In this document: in pieces, positions 63,940 through 64,000 of the stretch | Position numbering within the stretch: position 1 is the first letter of the stretch | Layout of the letters: each line of letters starts with the position of its first letter | From: Sorangium cellulosum So0157-2 | GTDB taxonomy: Bacteria; Myxococcota_A; Polyangia; Polyangiales; Polyangiaceae | Length of the DNA stretch: 64,000 nt | Assembly (NCBI RefSeq): GCF_000418325.1 | Contig: NC_021658.1 | Location: 7,950,001-8,014,000, forward strand | Direction: 5' to 3' | Program-made: the position numbers and the translations under genes | Notes under the pieces: generated by a model | Database searches by the model: none | What the model was told of the DNA's origin: nothing | What the model saw: the letters and a program-made list of their open reading frames with translations, nothing else

Positions 63940-64000
63940 CTAGTTCTTCCGGTCGATGAAGCTTGGCGATGCGATCACGCTCAGCACCAGCTGATCGATC
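63940..64000 (-). CDS. C-terminal end of a probable DUF1592/1588/1585 protein (partial)
   Basis: The last 19 codons before a TAG stop read IDQLVLSVIASPSFIDRKN. It resembles the C-terminus of DUF1585-ending proteins (DxLVLxxxxSPxF). The gene runs off the window edge. Its position, nine bases upstream of a DUF1552 gene on the same strand, is the usual order for this pair. Confidence 0.5.
   Translation of the reverse strand, partial: IDQLVLSVIASPSFIDRKN

Overview
The window reads as chromosomal DNA of a very GC-rich myxobacterium, most like the Sorangium/Polyangiales group. The reasons are the extreme third-position GC, eight Hanks-type Ser/Thr protein kinases in 64 kb, many signal-peptide and lipobox proteins, three exported proteins ending in a MYXO-CTERM sorting tail (Cys-rich motif, hydrophobic helix, Arg-rich end), and a sigma-54 activator with an FHA domain. 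No rRNA, tRNA, IS element, integrase or intact CRISPR array was seen.

Layout. 0.4-16.2 kb is a signalling block: a kinase divergent from a kinase/ATPase/TPR protein that carries a frameshift, a lipoprotein, a sigma-54 activator with FHA sensor, a membrane-anchored unknown, then three more kinases. 16.4-28.8 kb is mixed housekeeping and envelope: a stress protein behind a candidate sigma-54 promoter, a Bcp-type peroxiredoxin, a DUF4139 protein, a two-gene secreted unit with a matrixin-like protease, an FGE-fold lipoprotein, two MscS channels, an HD hydrolase and a dolichol-kinase-like membrane protein. 29.5-45.3 kb carries an M36 metalloprotease, a beta-carbonic anhydrase, a kinase fused to a di-heme cytochrome c peroxidase, a lipoxygenase, an LPMO-like protein, a DUF885 lipoprotein, an esterase and several unknowns. 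45.4-54.2 kb has an ABC1/UbiB kinase divergent from ybaK, a further kinase, DUF2243 and other membrane proteins, an SDR, a relic of a Hint-domain gene and a coiled-coil lipoprotein. 54.4-64.0 kb holds a DUF6178 protein, a 1291-residue kinase/ATPase/TPR regulator, a 3-ketosphinganine-reductase-like SDR, a universal stress protein with a Cys/His tail, and a DUF1552 protein following the end of a probable DUF1592/1588/1585 gene.

The most unusual item is 34318-36543: one polypeptide with a complete cytoplasmic Ser/Thr kinase, one membrane helix and a complete two-heme cytochrome c peroxidase module that should lie in the periplasm. Directly upstream on the same strand is a lipoxygenase, an enzyme family that makes lipid hydroperoxides. 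The pair suggests, but does not prove, a peroxide-sensing kinase.

Two patterns recur. At least eight genes have a TAnnnT-like hexamer ending 8-9 bases before the start codon and no Shine-Dalgarno sequence, which fits leaderless mRNAs. Short tandem repeats (8-40 bp units) sit at or just after stop codons at six places. Start codons were chosen from ribosome binding sites, signal peptides and family alignments from memory; no database search was possible.
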